Assembly: GCA_965644295.1 (NCBI GenBank)
Contig: CBFFRP010000193.1
Span: 1 to 60,842 of the forward strand
Length of the DNA: 60,842 nucleotides
Direction of reading: 5' to 3'
From: Paraphysomonas bandaiensis
Taxonomy: Eukaryota > Chrysophyceae
The notes below the pieces were generated by a model. The model saw nothing but the letters and a program-made list of their open reading frames with translations, searched no databases and was not told the origin of the DNA. Made by a program: the position numbers and the translations under genes. This document shows positions 35,961-48,200 of this stretch, piece by piece; within the stretch, counting starts at the first letter, position 1, and every line of letters begins with the position of its first letter.

Positions 35961-36620
35961 TCTGAGTGAATTGACAGTGATAGCTAGCAACAACACTGAG
36001 TGAATTGACAGTGATAGCTAGCAACAACACTGAGTGAATTGACAGTGATAGCTAGCAACAACACTGAGTGAATTGACAGTGATAGCTAGCAACAACACTG
36101 AGTGAATTGACAGTGATAGCTAGCAACAACACTGAGTGAATTGACAGTGATAGCTAGCAACAACACTGAGTGAATTGACAGTGATAGCTAGCAACAACAC
36201 TGAGTGAATTGACAGTGATAGCTAGCAACAACACTGAGTGAATTGACAGTGATAGCTAGCAACAACACTGAGTGAATTGACAGTGATAGCTAGCAACAAC
36301 ACTGAGTGAATTGACAGTGATAGCTAGCAACAACACTGAGTGAATTGACAGTGATAGCTAGCAACAACACTGAGTGAATTGACAGTGATAGCTAGCAACA
36401 ACACTGAGTGAATTGACAGTGATAGCTAGCAACAACACTGAGTGAATTGACAGTGATAGCTAGCAACAACACTGAGTGAATTGACAGTGATAGCTAGCAA
36501 CAACACTGAGTGAATTGACGTGATAGCTAGCAACAACACTGAGTGAATTGACAGTGATAGCTAGCAACAACACTGAGTGAAGAGACAATGCTAGCTGGCA
36601 ACAACACTGAGTGAAGAGAC
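35961..36620. repeat. 34-bp minisatellite, about 19 copies
   Basis: Tandem array of TGAATTGACAGTGATAGCTA-GCAACAACACTGAG. Most copies are identical; one copy near 36515 lacks a single base, and the last two units are diverged (GAAGAGACAATGCTAGCTGG). The array runs directly into a hAT relic, whose 5' part is missing at that junction. It is uninterrupted, has no spacers and is not a CRISPR array. Confidence 0.95.
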
Positions 36621-36624
36621 ATAA

Positions 36625-37219
36625 ATAACCGAGAAATTGATTACAACATTACAGAGGATGATGAAGCTGATATTGACTATGCGAATAAAATTCTTCAGTC
36701 AACTCAAAAACTTAAGAAACGTACAGGTCCACGAGTCATTAACGGTTACCAGGCCCTGGTATGTACTTCCAATACATGGGAGCGCCTGTTCAGCGCAGCT
36801 AAACATATTATATCAGTGTTTCGCAAAAGTATCCATCCTACTTAATATGCTGTTGTTTCTGAAAGCGATTCGACAGTTGTGGCCGAATACTAGCATATTT
36901 CAATAAATTTTGTGGATGAATATGGTGATGTTGACGTCACCGATGATGGCTCAGAGGATGAGGACGAGGTGGATTTTTATTAGCTATAAGCAGTAGTTGG
37001 TTTGGTTGTCATGTGATCTTAATGACTAATACTAAACATGGAATCTACGGATGTGTTTACTTACTGATTAGTCATACTAATATATTGCAATACATTGACA
37101 ATATGTTATATGTTGCAATATATTGTAGTTGTATTGTTGGGCATGTTTAAAATCTCCATCAATAGTATTGATTGAACGCTCTCTAACAATAGTATTGCAA
37201 TATATTGTTTCCTAGCCCT
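36625..37219 (+). mobile_element. hAT relic, 3' end
   Basis: Broken C-terminal transposase piece (about 36630-36990) whose frames resemble the 17.6-kb copy (QLWPNTSIFQ, STWERLFSAAK in shifted frames), followed by the family's subterminal ATATTGCAATA repeats and the end TTTCCTAGCCCTG at about 37219. Orientation is opposite to the 17.6-kb copy. The 5' end is replaced by the minisatellite. The coding part is interrupted by stops, so this is an inactive copy. Confidence 0.85.
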
Positions 37220-37513
37220 GATTCAGAGAAATAACTAAGTAGAGTGTGTAATATTGAAGTACTAAATGCTTTTACTGGTAGGTACTCGTATTAGAAGTAC
37301 TCTACGCATAAACATGAACTAGTAGGTTTACTACCAATAACACAGATTGAATCAGTTTTACATGCCGTACAAATTACACTTATATCTATTATGTTGCGTG
37401 AAAAATCATATGTCCATTAGTTGTTCAGTCTTATTACTTATTTCTTTATTTATATATTATAATCGAAGGGTTAATCATTTTACATTACAGAGAGGTTAAA
37501 GGTTCGCACATCA

Positions 37514-40346
37514 CTACTCTCGTGTTATTCTACCATCAACACTAGACCTATGTACAGGAGGTTTTCTCAATGAGGACATTTCAGATATCGACATTGGTGT
37601 TGACTCAGTTATTGGGCGCCTGTTATCTTTTCGACCATGACGGGTAGGAGATTTTCCACCAGATCTTGGCAAAAGTTTCACATCAACACCGCCCTCATGC
37701 TTATCTCGTAACTTCATATGCAGTTTGGCTCTGTTCACAGTCGAATCGCCAGATACGTGCGGAGCTGAACTGACTTCAGAGATCTCTTTCCCATAGTCCC
37801 TAGCTAACTCGTCTTCAAAAGTCGTATCTTTTGAATCGATTGGAATCATTGCTTCTGACATTATACCGACATTTAGCTCAAGAATACAGATAATCTCCTC
37901 CACCGTTCGCCGCGCAATTAAGGCTAAATTCCAACTCGGTACACTGATGTGGCCATACCTCGGCTCCCCGTAGTCGCTTAAGGTCAATCTTGGGCAAAGT
38001 CGATTTCTATCGCATATAGTGATCTCATCATCATCACTTTCAGATGTTGCATCATCTTGTTTGCGACGACCAGGCATTAGTAATCCAATAAATGACTTTT
38101 TATTTTCCTGAAGAGATGTTTTTTCTCCCGTACTGGATAATGTAACGCCTTTGGGGTCACTCTTTGAGTTATATTTCTGATACAGTATTCCATCTCTCTC
38201 GTCTGGGCGCGGAAAAAGCATATTAAAAGCTTGCATTATTCCAAACCAATAACTATCCATTTCAACAGCCAGAAAATGTCTTATCTGATAGTACCGTTAT
38301 GCAATACAAAATAATACTCAACATGCTCTACCTTTGAGTTATCTAACACCAGCAGCTTAATCAGTGAAGAGAGTTGATATAGCATTGACTCCTGTATCAC
38401 AAAAATTCAAATCTATATAGTTGGGTAACATCTAAGACCTGTGTCTCAAACATTGTGCAAAGCGAAGAAGGAAATTGAGCCTTCTGCATCTCACGAGCCT
38501 TTTTTTTGGGTGACGGCGGTACTCTTCGTCTGTTAAGTTCATCATCAAATGGTCCAGAACGATCAACCGAATCAGTTGAATAACCTCGCTGTGCTTAAAA
38601 GATTATAGTGGTAGAAAGGAAACTAATATCACAACCTCTCGATTACTTCTTTTTTCTTGCATCGAATCGTCTCGCTTCTCTTTTACCATATCCACTCCTC
38701 GAAATTTGATACTAGTCCTAGAAGATAACAACGCAACTTTTCGTAGCCGACGTTTTACAGTGCTAGCAACGGAATCAAGTGCCAATATGTCATCCAACAC
38801 ATCTGATATTCTTCGTAAAATATCCTACGAATAGTCAATGCGATCGAACACACGATACAAGAAAAAAGAACACCTCAATAAACCCTTCCCAATTGCGAGT
38901 TCTTGTTAATGCATCACCAAACTTTATATTCGGTGAAGGATATATGGTTTCACCGTTAATAACTGTGGGGGGTCGGCCCATGACAGCACTGTCGCACACA
39001 CTGAATGCAATCACGGCTTGTAAATCTTTTATGCTTTGACAAACTACGATAACTACTTAAATGTAAAACTAAAGAAACCTGGAACGTACCGACTCGCACC
39101 TCTGACCATTCGCTCAGATGTGAAAACTCGGCCTGTTCTCGTATTCTCTCTCGAAGCGGTGTCAGAAGTTCATCAGAAAAAGTGCAAGATGCAATCGAAT
39201 TTCCTCGACTTCTCACACAATTTCTTCCCGGAGTCATCATAGATATATTTTCAAAGGATTTGTCTATTTCTTTGTCAATATCTTGATACCCTTCTTCCTC
39301 TGTGTAATCTGCCGGCTTATATTTGTACCTAAATACTGCACAAAGACGTTTGTGAAAGTCTACAGAAGTAATTTCTACCCAGGATGATAGAGATAGTGGG
39401 CTACAAGTAAGTGAATTAAAAAAACAAACGCAATGGAAATATATATACTACCGAATCGTGCTGGCAAATACATCAAATCGTGCGGGAATACTATCACTGG
39501 AAAAAATAATACTATATAGTGTTGTCAAAATTGCATGGCATAACTTTAATCTTTTCAAAATCTTCTCTTCTATAAGTTTTCGTTTTCTCCCTTCTTCCTC
39601 TCCGAAACTCATCGAAACTGCTATCGACCGTCCTGTCGAATAAGAAGACATCTTACCATAGGAATCAGTCCACACACTCTGATTCTCTGATGGTTCTAGA
39701 GCAGTTTCATACATGTTGAAAAGGATGACAAATATTTCTCTTGACGAAAAGCAAACGGTTTTCAACGTAAGATCGGTGACGCATTCGTTAGCAAACTCTC
39801 GCAATATTTCTGTTTTTTCAGATAAAGTTTGCGCTGTATGCAAAGAAGATATAGTTTCGGTGTAATACACTTTTGCCAGGTCTATTTCTGACTCGCCAAA
39901 GTCATCAAGGCAAAGACACTTTCTATATAAGGATGCTGTCCACAGTGATATTACATTGTGGTGTAAACGACTACGAGGATCCGTTCTAATATTATATACT
40001 ACAAGAAACAGATTAGACAATTATGGTGATCAGATTCATACAAACTTTGCAGCTTTCCACTTAAACGAATGTATATACGTAGCAGATGACACTCCCTGAA
40101 GTTCACCTGCTGTGGGTCACTATCCGCCACTGAGAGATGATCTACATCATCTATTAGAATCATGTCCTCCACTTCATTAAAGCAGATTTCATGACGAATG
40201 CATCGCTTTCTTTTAATCTCATAGAGATACAAGGAGTCGTGAGATGGCTGTATCCCCACTTGACTCACCAATGAATCCCCTTCAACAAACACCTGCTCCA
40301 ACCTCTCGCTCATATCGGCATAATTTTTCAAGCCAACACTTGACAT
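37514..40346 (-). CDS. Unidentified 832-aa protein
   Basis: Eight exons: 40046-40346, 39452-39998, 39090-39400, 38874-39043, 38636-38824, 38439-38588, 38332-38391 and 37514-38284. All are GT-AG; 2499 nt, 832 aa, open throughout. I do not recognise the family. The first about 440 residues alternate helices and short strands (ECHLLRIYIRLSGKLQ, KLCHAILTTLYSIIF, DLQAVIAFSVCDSAVMG). A basic segment follows (KRRLRKVALLSS, RRRVPPSPKKKARE), then a helical block (ESMLYQLSSLIKLLVLDNSK, FLAVEMDSYWFGIMQAF). The last about 150 residues are polar and probably disordered. No signal peptide or membrane segment. The frame is open upstream of 40346 without another ATG, so an extra 5' exon is possible. It diverges from the next gene across about 455 bp. 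Confidence 0.65.
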
Positions 40347-40802
40347 AAGCTCGATAAGATCTCTCTCACACTCTAACGACCTAATCTTTTGGCTACATAT
40401 GCAGTCTATGCTATGTGGGTTCTGAACTGTCGATGCATGCAGATGAACGAAATATAATCGTTATAAAAATAACAGAAATCTTAGAGACTGATGCAATAAA
40501 CTACAGATTTTTGAAGAATCTACTTGGCATAAAACTAAAATAAGTCCATATTTTATACTCCGCTGTTCTGCTCAATATGGAAGAATTGGACGAATATATA
40601 TACCGTATACTGTACCTGCCTTCCTACAGCATGTAGGAGTGGAGTAGTTTCCAGAGGTGGGTATGCATGATTTCTATATGGACATACACAGCCAGTATAT
40701 ACAGTAGGAATATGATGCATATACCGTGCAGTCAACACTCGATCCCCAGCACTTCACATGAGCGCCTATTAAATCGCTATCAAACTAGTCTCCTCGTTGA
40801 AA
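40347..40802. promoter_or_regulatory. Divergent intergenic region
   Basis: About 455 bp between the 832-aa gene (-) and the HAT-like-repeat gene (+). ATATATATACCG-type motifs near 40595 are the only notable sequence. Confidence 0.3.
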
Positions 40803-43049
40803 ATGGAGTCCTCTTTGTACAATGTTGAAGAGGTTATGAAAAAGATCGACATCAGTAAGCCTGAAGGTATGTATAGTGATAGAGTGTGTGGTGAGTGTTG
40901 TTTTAAGTTAATGAAATATACAGAGAGCAGATTAATATTCACTGAGGAGATATTTGATTGGACAGATAACTATACAGAGACATTGCAAAATGATCCTGAG
41001 AGTTCTGCTGCAGTTGAAGCTAGGAAAGCGATTGCTAACCTGTGGCTGAGCTATGCCAACATGGAAAAGGACTTAAGGCAGTGGAAGAAAGCTGTACGCG
41101 TTTTTGACGATGCTCTTAGTGACAATATTGCATCCCAATCGCCCTTGATATTTATATCATATGCTGAGTTGTGTAGAGCACGAGGAAAATTATCTAATGC
41201 TCAAAAAATTTACTTGAAGGCACTCAGTACGGAATTCTCGGAGCATGACATCGACAAGATATGGACATCATTCTTACATACTATGCGCGAAAATGGTTCT
41301 CCTAATTTAACAATGGACCAGTTGTACGTTGCTGTGTCGTCACAAATTGGCTATGAAGCATTACGCAAACCAAGTGCCTCATTACTAGGGGCCACAGATG
41401 CTTCTGAGCAGCCCGAACTCAACGAAGGAACTACAACTACTGATGATATCAAATCCGAAGAGCCTGCTCCAAAGAAAATGAAACTCAGCAGTAGTGATGC
41501 TGACGAAAGCCGTGATGATAGTAATAATGCTTCGTTGAACGATGCAGAAGAGAAAGAGGATATGGACATTCAAGCTGGAGGTAGTACTGTTGTTGAACCT
41601 ACTGCAGTCATGGATGCAGCTTCCACGCAAGACTCGAATGAAGTAGAAACATGCAATAGTGCAGCAGTAGACACACATGATGATGCCAGCACAGACAACA
41701 CCGATGCACCGAAAAATAAGAGCATGGATGCAGTGGAGCAGTCGGCTCCTGCATTACCTCAGCTTGACACGAATTTGGGAGATATAAATGACATAACAGG
41801 TGTATCTGCTGAAACTCTTCTCAACGACTACAAATCCCGACCTACAATGCTGTTTATGCCATTGACCGCGGCACACTTAAAGGTATGACGTTTTTTGCGA
41901 TACGCAATGGTGATATGCTTCGTGTAGCAAGCTCAATCTGTACCCGGTTCTGCATTCAATGCACTCGATAAGAACTTAGTATCCGAAGTTGAAAACTTCT
42001 TGGGGATGTCAATCGCAATGATGTGTGAAGCAGATAGAAGTAGTCGAGGTGCTTTTGTGATTCAAATTTATGTGCTTGATAATACTATTGTTGTCACAGA
42101 TAGTCATATTAGCCGCCTATTAGACGTTATTGAAGCAATGTGGCTAGCCCAAGCAGTGAGAGAACTGCATTTTGACAGGTGGTTTGCATCTGTGATTGAC
42201 ACACAAAATCGGGAGGTAAATATGGTGTAATATTTTGTTCGGTGTACAATGCTGAAGAGTTTTGGTTTAGCATGTAATGTTGGAGGGAAAGTCACCGGCA
42301 GACGAAATAGGCCGCGCCAAGTTTAACGTAAGCTTTTGCATGCTTAACCCACAACGTAAAACGATTGTATGGCACAGGCGGAAATGAGGAGTTTTCGAAT
42401 TCAATGTGCACTTCGATTAGACACATTAAATTGTGCGGTTAATTACTTCCTTGGAACACTCTTGCAAGAACAATTATCAATATTGGCTGCAATTCCTAAA
42501 TTTCCTTATGCTCATAAGGACAAGCAAGATATATCTAGTAACGGGGAACAAGAAGAGGAGTTTTCTCATCTGAAGCAAATAGTTAATGCATTTTTATCGG
42601 TCAGGTTGTATAGTCGTGCAAAGGCGATGCATAACATACCACCGGAAGCCGGAAGTGACATGATTGATGCTGCACAAGAACGGCCCGATAGATATCGTGG
42701 CCCAATCAACGACCAGGCCCCTGAGAATGAGTTATTTTCAGCTAAGAAAAAATTTCGCAAGAAGAGAAGAAAAATTGTAGACCAAAACGTATCTGGCATG
42801 CACCGCCCTGCGTATTATGGTGAGAGTGGTAACGACGTTCAACGTCGAGTTAACAGCACAAGCCATGCTTTCGTACCAGATATTGTACCAGCTTCACATA
42901 ATGAGCACATGTCTTCCCAACAACCTCGTCGAACACCGCATCATACGCCTTCTCAAGATGCCATGGGTTTACCCACAGTGATAAAGCCGGCGTCTAATTT
43001 ACATAAGCTGGCAGCCTTATTAGGTAAAAGCGCAAAGGGCTCGAAGTGA
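40803..43049 (+). CDS. HAT/TPR-like repeat protein, nuclear type
   Basis: Five exons: 40803-40866, 40924-41882, 41928-42215, 42271-42327 and 42378-43049. All are GT-AG; 2040 nt, 679 aa. The N-terminal about 170 residues contain half-a-TPR-like helices (NLWLSYANMEKDLRQWKKA, FISYAELCRARGKLSNAQKIY), the repeat typical of RNA-processing scaffolds. A long acidic, Ser/Asn/Asp-rich linker follows (about 200-330), including a PKKMKLSSSDAD patch that could serve nuclear import. Next comes a helical domain (NTIVVTDSHISRLLDVIEAM, RIQCALRLDTLNCAVNYFL) and a basic run (KKKFRKKRRK). An RNA-processing role is inferred from the repeat type only. I could not match it to a named orthologue. Confidence 0.65.
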
Positions 43050-43643
43050 TAGTGCTGGTATATCTGGAAGTCTGTGGTGTTAGCTTGAGACAGCCTTACG
43101 ATTAGTCCTTGAATTCTTATTTATGGCAGCTCAATGTCGAAAGAAGTAATAATGATTCTCCCTAAGTTTATGTTGTAAAAATAGGGGCTTCAGTTTGGAG
43201 GAAGTAGTATAGCACTATGGTATAGTGTAATTTTCAGACGTTAACCTCAGTTAATTTCACCCGAGAAATTATTCTACTATATGACTATGTATCCTGTAAT
43301 GTAACGCTGGGCAGTAGATGATACAAGCATGAATTCATAGCTCATAGTAGCCAGAGTTTGATTAAGGAATACACATAGAATTGTCTGCCGATAACTGAGA
43401 AAGAAAAGAATATATTATATTAATCTCTTGATATGTTTATTTCCAACTAACTCAATGTATGGCATGATTTCTGCTTGAGATTGAGTAACACATATAATAT
43501 AATTGGTTCCATATTACGCGAAGGGATGCTCACTACAATTCTATAAAAATAACGGTTGTAGCTACGAAAAAACATTGACTTATCGCTATAAACTTTTCCA
43601 TTTATTAATCTGGGCTACTATATTTCTTCAATAGACACCAACA
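43050..43643. other. Convergent 3' spacer
   Basis: AT-rich DNA between the converging HAT-like-repeat gene and the BCAS2 gene. No feature seen. Confidence 0.45.
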
Positions 43644-44591
43644 TTACTCAGAACTTTGTGACACACGGAGGCGTTTATTCTGCGCTTCAAGGTCGTCACA
43701 TGCTTTCTTGATTTGCCAGGCTTTCATCAGTGTGTCGTTGGTCTTTGTAGTCATCCGCTCCAGCGCGGCCGCAATACCTTCCTGTTCAGTTTTTCTCTCA
43801 AGGTTGACTTCGTCGCACTTCCTCTTTACGGAAGTAGTTAAAGAGTTCACTTGTCGTAAGACACCTGTACAACTAAGTTACACGGTAGACAGCACACTCT
43901 AGAGGAAACACAACATGCACACCAGAAGAAACGTTGCATACAAAACGACACTCAAATGCGGCAACAAGTTATATGACTAACTCTCTGGAATACATATTCT
44001 GGTAAACAACACACCTTCCCCAGCAGAATTACTCTGTAACCACACAGCACTTCCATGACTGTCAGCAATTTCTAAATTCAAAAGCCTATTTGCCTGGTGT
44101 TCCATTTGAGCTTTAGCATTGGACACAGATTTCTTCCAAGCTTGAACATCTTTTTCTAATGGACCTGAAAAGAGACAAGCATATTACCCGCACGTTGGCA
44201 TAATATTATAGCAAATACACCTTCCGGCTTTTCAACACAATATCTACTGTTATCAACAGCGTCCAGTGACGTTCCATTGGCTACACGCGCCATCTCACCC
44301 TATTTACAATTGAGCGTTAATATTAATATACAGATATTAGCCAGATTTAAAACCTGAAGTACAGCTGAATTAGCAAATTTTAATCGCGGATAAGGCAAAT
44401 GGGATATATAATTCTTCGAGGGAGCGAAAGAGCGCATCTCATCAGCTATTAAGGCGTGAATGGCATCTTGTACAGCTGGATGTTCATACTCCTATATTTG
44501 AAGGTAAGATTATTTGTCCTTTCATGCAAGATATCCCAACCTTATCAATATACGGGAGAGCATCGAATTCATATTCCAGCAGATGATTCAT
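43644..44591 (-). CDS. BCAS2: Pre-mRNA splicing factor BCAS2/SPF27
   Basis: Core component of the Prp19 (NineTeen) complex that stabilises the activated spliceosome. Five exons: 44541-44591, 44354-44491, 44221-44299, 44015-44164 and 43644-43864. All are GT-AG; 639 nt, 212 aa, against about 225 in animals. The signatures are the N-terminal DALPYIDKEYEHPAVQDAI, the F-x-P-S/T-K-NY-x-S-x-L block (FAPSKNYISHLPYP), AQMEHQANRLLNLEI and a long C-terminal coiled coil (KCDEVNLERKTEQEG onward). Spliced frames are open and cysteine-poor, as in the family. Its presence fits an intron-rich genome. Confidence 0.93.
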
Positions 44592-45202
44592 ACTCAACTA
44601 TACAATAACAAAATATTCTAATGAACGGGCGCACTGGTTTCGTCTAAGGTATGAATTTAATAGTGTTTGGTATAAGCGTTGAACAGATCGAAACCCACTG
44701 CTGCTTATTGAAATCAATGAACGATGATGCCTTCTCATGTACACCACTGTATAGTCTACATATAGCATCTACGCACACACCACTGCGATAGTCTCCTACT
44801 ACGATGTATACAGGTAGTACTGCGGTAGTTGTTTATTGTATATGGTGTACATATGTAATACAGTGTAGGGGAAAATCTACTGACGACGATACCACACCAC
44901 AGCAGTACTACAGCGTATTCCATGGTATACGATATATGGGTTCCAGAGCGTATCCGCCTACCCTCCTGCGGTCCTATGGGCACCCCCGGTCTCAAATATT
45001 GCACAATGTTTTTTGGTGATGTGCCGATCGAGCCCATACACACACAGCTGAAACACAAGGCCTCCAGAGGTCACTTAAGGCACTTATATATAGAAGTAAT
45101 CGTCAATTAGAGCCATCTAATTGTGAGTTATATTAAACAGTGGTGTAGTTTTTATTCCCCATTACGCTGATTGGAGTATCTATAAGAGTTATCGATAGTC
45201 TC
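44592..45202. promoter_or_regulatory. Divergent intergenic region
   Basis: About 610 bp between BCAS2 (-) and the FG-GAP gene (+). Contains several GTATAC-like palindromes (44818-44935). No further gene. Confidence 0.35.
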
Positions 45203-48200
45203 ATGCGGGGGTTTAGTTACTACTTGAGCTTATATTTATTGGCTCAAATTAACCAGATCGCTGAGTGCACTTATGAGGGTCGATCCTGGACCAATCAAGG
45301 GGTGTATTTACAGAATTCTAATGGTGGTTATGACGTATATTCTCGATCTCCGTTTGTCATGTATGGCAGAGGTTATCAGACTGTACTCTCTGGTTTTTAC
45401 AGAGTTGACCCCGGTATGATGGTGGATATTCGTAGCTGGAAAGATGGGACCGATGTGTGGTCTATTCAGGCTTTAATGGATCCTCCTGATTCGGTACCGG
45501 CAGAAGTTGAATTAGATGACGATGGAAACGAGCTGATGGTGTATGACGGCAGTGCATATGGATTCTGGATAAGCGGCACTGGAACTTTAAAAACGGGAGT
45601 GATCTTTGCTGTTACCGCTCCTCAGGATATTATATTTTATCCTGATGAATATACGCGTTTGAACAGATCTGGGTCTGTTTATATGTACCGCGGAGAATAT
45701 AGTCAGTGGACTAATACTCAGAAACTCATCCCCGATGTTCCACAGCGAAATGCTTTTTTCGGTGATTCAGTAATGATGTGCCCGAAAATTCCAACGAATA
45801 TGGTCATTGGAGCACATGGTGATAATAGCAAGGGCCCGCTTCTTGCTGGCGCAGCGTATGTGTATCGCTCGACGCCAACAGGAAGATACTGGACGCAGTC
45901 TCAAAAGCTACATGCGTCCGATTATGCCCAACAGGATTGGTTTGGTTTCCGTGTGGGTATATATGATGAATTTTTGATGGTATCTGCACAGAAGGACGAC
46001 GATAATGGTATCGAAACTGGTGCAGTGTATGTTTTTCGTGAGGAACGAGCTGAAGGCCTCTACCAATGGTCTCAGCAGCAGAAGCTTTTGTCAACAAGGG
46101 ATGACAGTACCTGGTTTGGTGAATACTTATCACTTCACCAGCACACTCTTGTTGTGGGTGTTCCTTTTGAGCGTACCAATAGAGGCACAGCTTATGTGTT
46201 CAAAACGTACAAAACTCCTGAGATACCGTACCACAAACCTCACCCACATCCTCATCGCACTCTGACAGATTGTAATTTTACTGACAGCAACTTCACCGAT
46301 GGTAATTATACAGATGGTAATTATACGGATGATGACGACAACGGACACTGTCATCATCACCACCATCACCCAAAGCCGAAACCAAAGCCCAAGCCAATGT
46401 TCAAGTGGTGGTCACTTCAACAGAAGCTCTATCCGAGTGACCCCCACACTTTCAGGAATTTTGGGTCTTACACTAGCACATATGGCAACGGTGGCCTTAT
46501 TGCTGTTGGTGCATACGGCGAGGCATTTGGCGATACTGATTGGGATGACGATACTTCAGATAACTATCGCTCCGGGTCTGCCTATATTTTTGTCAAGGAT
46601 GACAAGTATGATAGGTGGTCACAGCAGCAGAAGTTCATTTCACCGACCCCCGCCAAGGGCGAGTACTTTTCCGACCCTTATCTACACGGTAGTGATCTAA
46701 TCATCCGCAACACTGTGCTGGGGTACAAGTATTCTGATAAGTTTGATTGGGACTGTTTACTAGTATCTGTGAGTGATCACTTTGGGGATGGATGGGACGG
46801 TGCATATCTGATTGCCTACGCTCCCGGGTCGAACACAAAGCTCACCGATCATTACGCTCCATTCTGCGACTCTGAAAATCCGTTGCAACTTCGGTACTGC
46901 CCTTTGATGGTCGAGGACGAGGGAGAATACCTGTTCGAGATATCTCATGATGTATTGACCAAAAAGTTTTCGAGTGAAATTCGATTCGAGATATATAATG
47001 AGAAGGACGGGAAGTACTACTATGGTGATATCGAAACGTCAATCAAGTTCCGTTGGGACTCCACAGAACGTCATTTTGACCATCTTTTAAGTAAGGAGGA
47101 CAAACTTGTGAAGAACGACAAGTGTCAGGCGTGTCCTGTTAAACCTAGTCCGAAGCCAGTGCTTCCTCACCGCGAGCTTAAGGGCGGAAAGTCGAGTACC
47201 AGCTCTCCAACGATATCACCCGCCCCCACCCTCAGTCAAGGTGACACATTAGACTGGAATGTAATGCAAATGGCGACGACCGAGCCGGATGGATGGTTTG
47301 GTGTTGGTGATTACAAGAACGGCACAGGGATGTCGTGGTATATTTATGATGGGAATGGCAAGAAGCTAATTTACACTGGCACCCTCTGCAATGGTTTGGG
47401 GTTATCATACGATTGCCCTCTGGTGTTGCCTGATGGAGATTATATTCTACGATTTGGTGGGGCATTGGATGCTGTTGCGGGCTCACATTCTTGGACGTTT
47501 TGCGGTCGATCCGGTGGAGACACTGAGATGCTGGTGTTTTCCGTTGTGAACCGGCAATGTATTGCGTACAGTCAAGCTACAGCTGCCGAATACTGTTCGG
47601 ATGAACTGAGCCTTACCCTTCTTGTGTCCGGCACTGTTCAGCTACAGGGAATATCCGCTGTAGAACAATTGAGTGCTAATGACTTCGCCGTTATTGGAGA
47701 TGCAATGATGCACCTGTCCCCTGTCAGTGCGAAGGACTCATCGGCATCTTTTGTTCGATATGATGATGGCTTGGTCGTAAAATTTACCATCTACATCGAT
47801 ATGAAGGCACTTGGGTACACCTCGTCAAACACCGATGACTGTATGGAAGTATTCGATATGGTATCAGATGCTCTTTGGTCGGCGAGCGAATCGGGTCGGC
47901 TGGCATCAGAGGTGGTTATTTCTTCTTCCACGCTCCAGTCAGATTCGAATGTAATGTCAAAACTGAAGGATATTAAGTTGTTGACTGTTGTCAACGAGGG
48001 CCCACAATTTCATCGTGTTCCTGCTGTTACGAGCAGTGATACGTCTTCAAGTGTTAAAGATACGAACACAGATCATCTTAAAGAGCATCTGTCGACAGAG
48101 CAGGTTGTGCTAGAAACAACGATGCAAATCGAATCCAACATCGGATACGCAATTGCTGCAATGGCGGCAGTGTTAGCTGCTGGCGTTGCGTGGAGAATAT

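Noticed and set aside
35961-36620. CRISPR-like array
   Set aside because: The 34-bp unit repeats head to tail with no unique spacers, and the genome is eukaryotic. It is a minisatellite.
45804-47994. Several minus-strand and shifted frames inside the FG-GAP gene
   Set aside because: All are shadows of one 1120-codon frame with signal peptide, blades and transmembrane helix.
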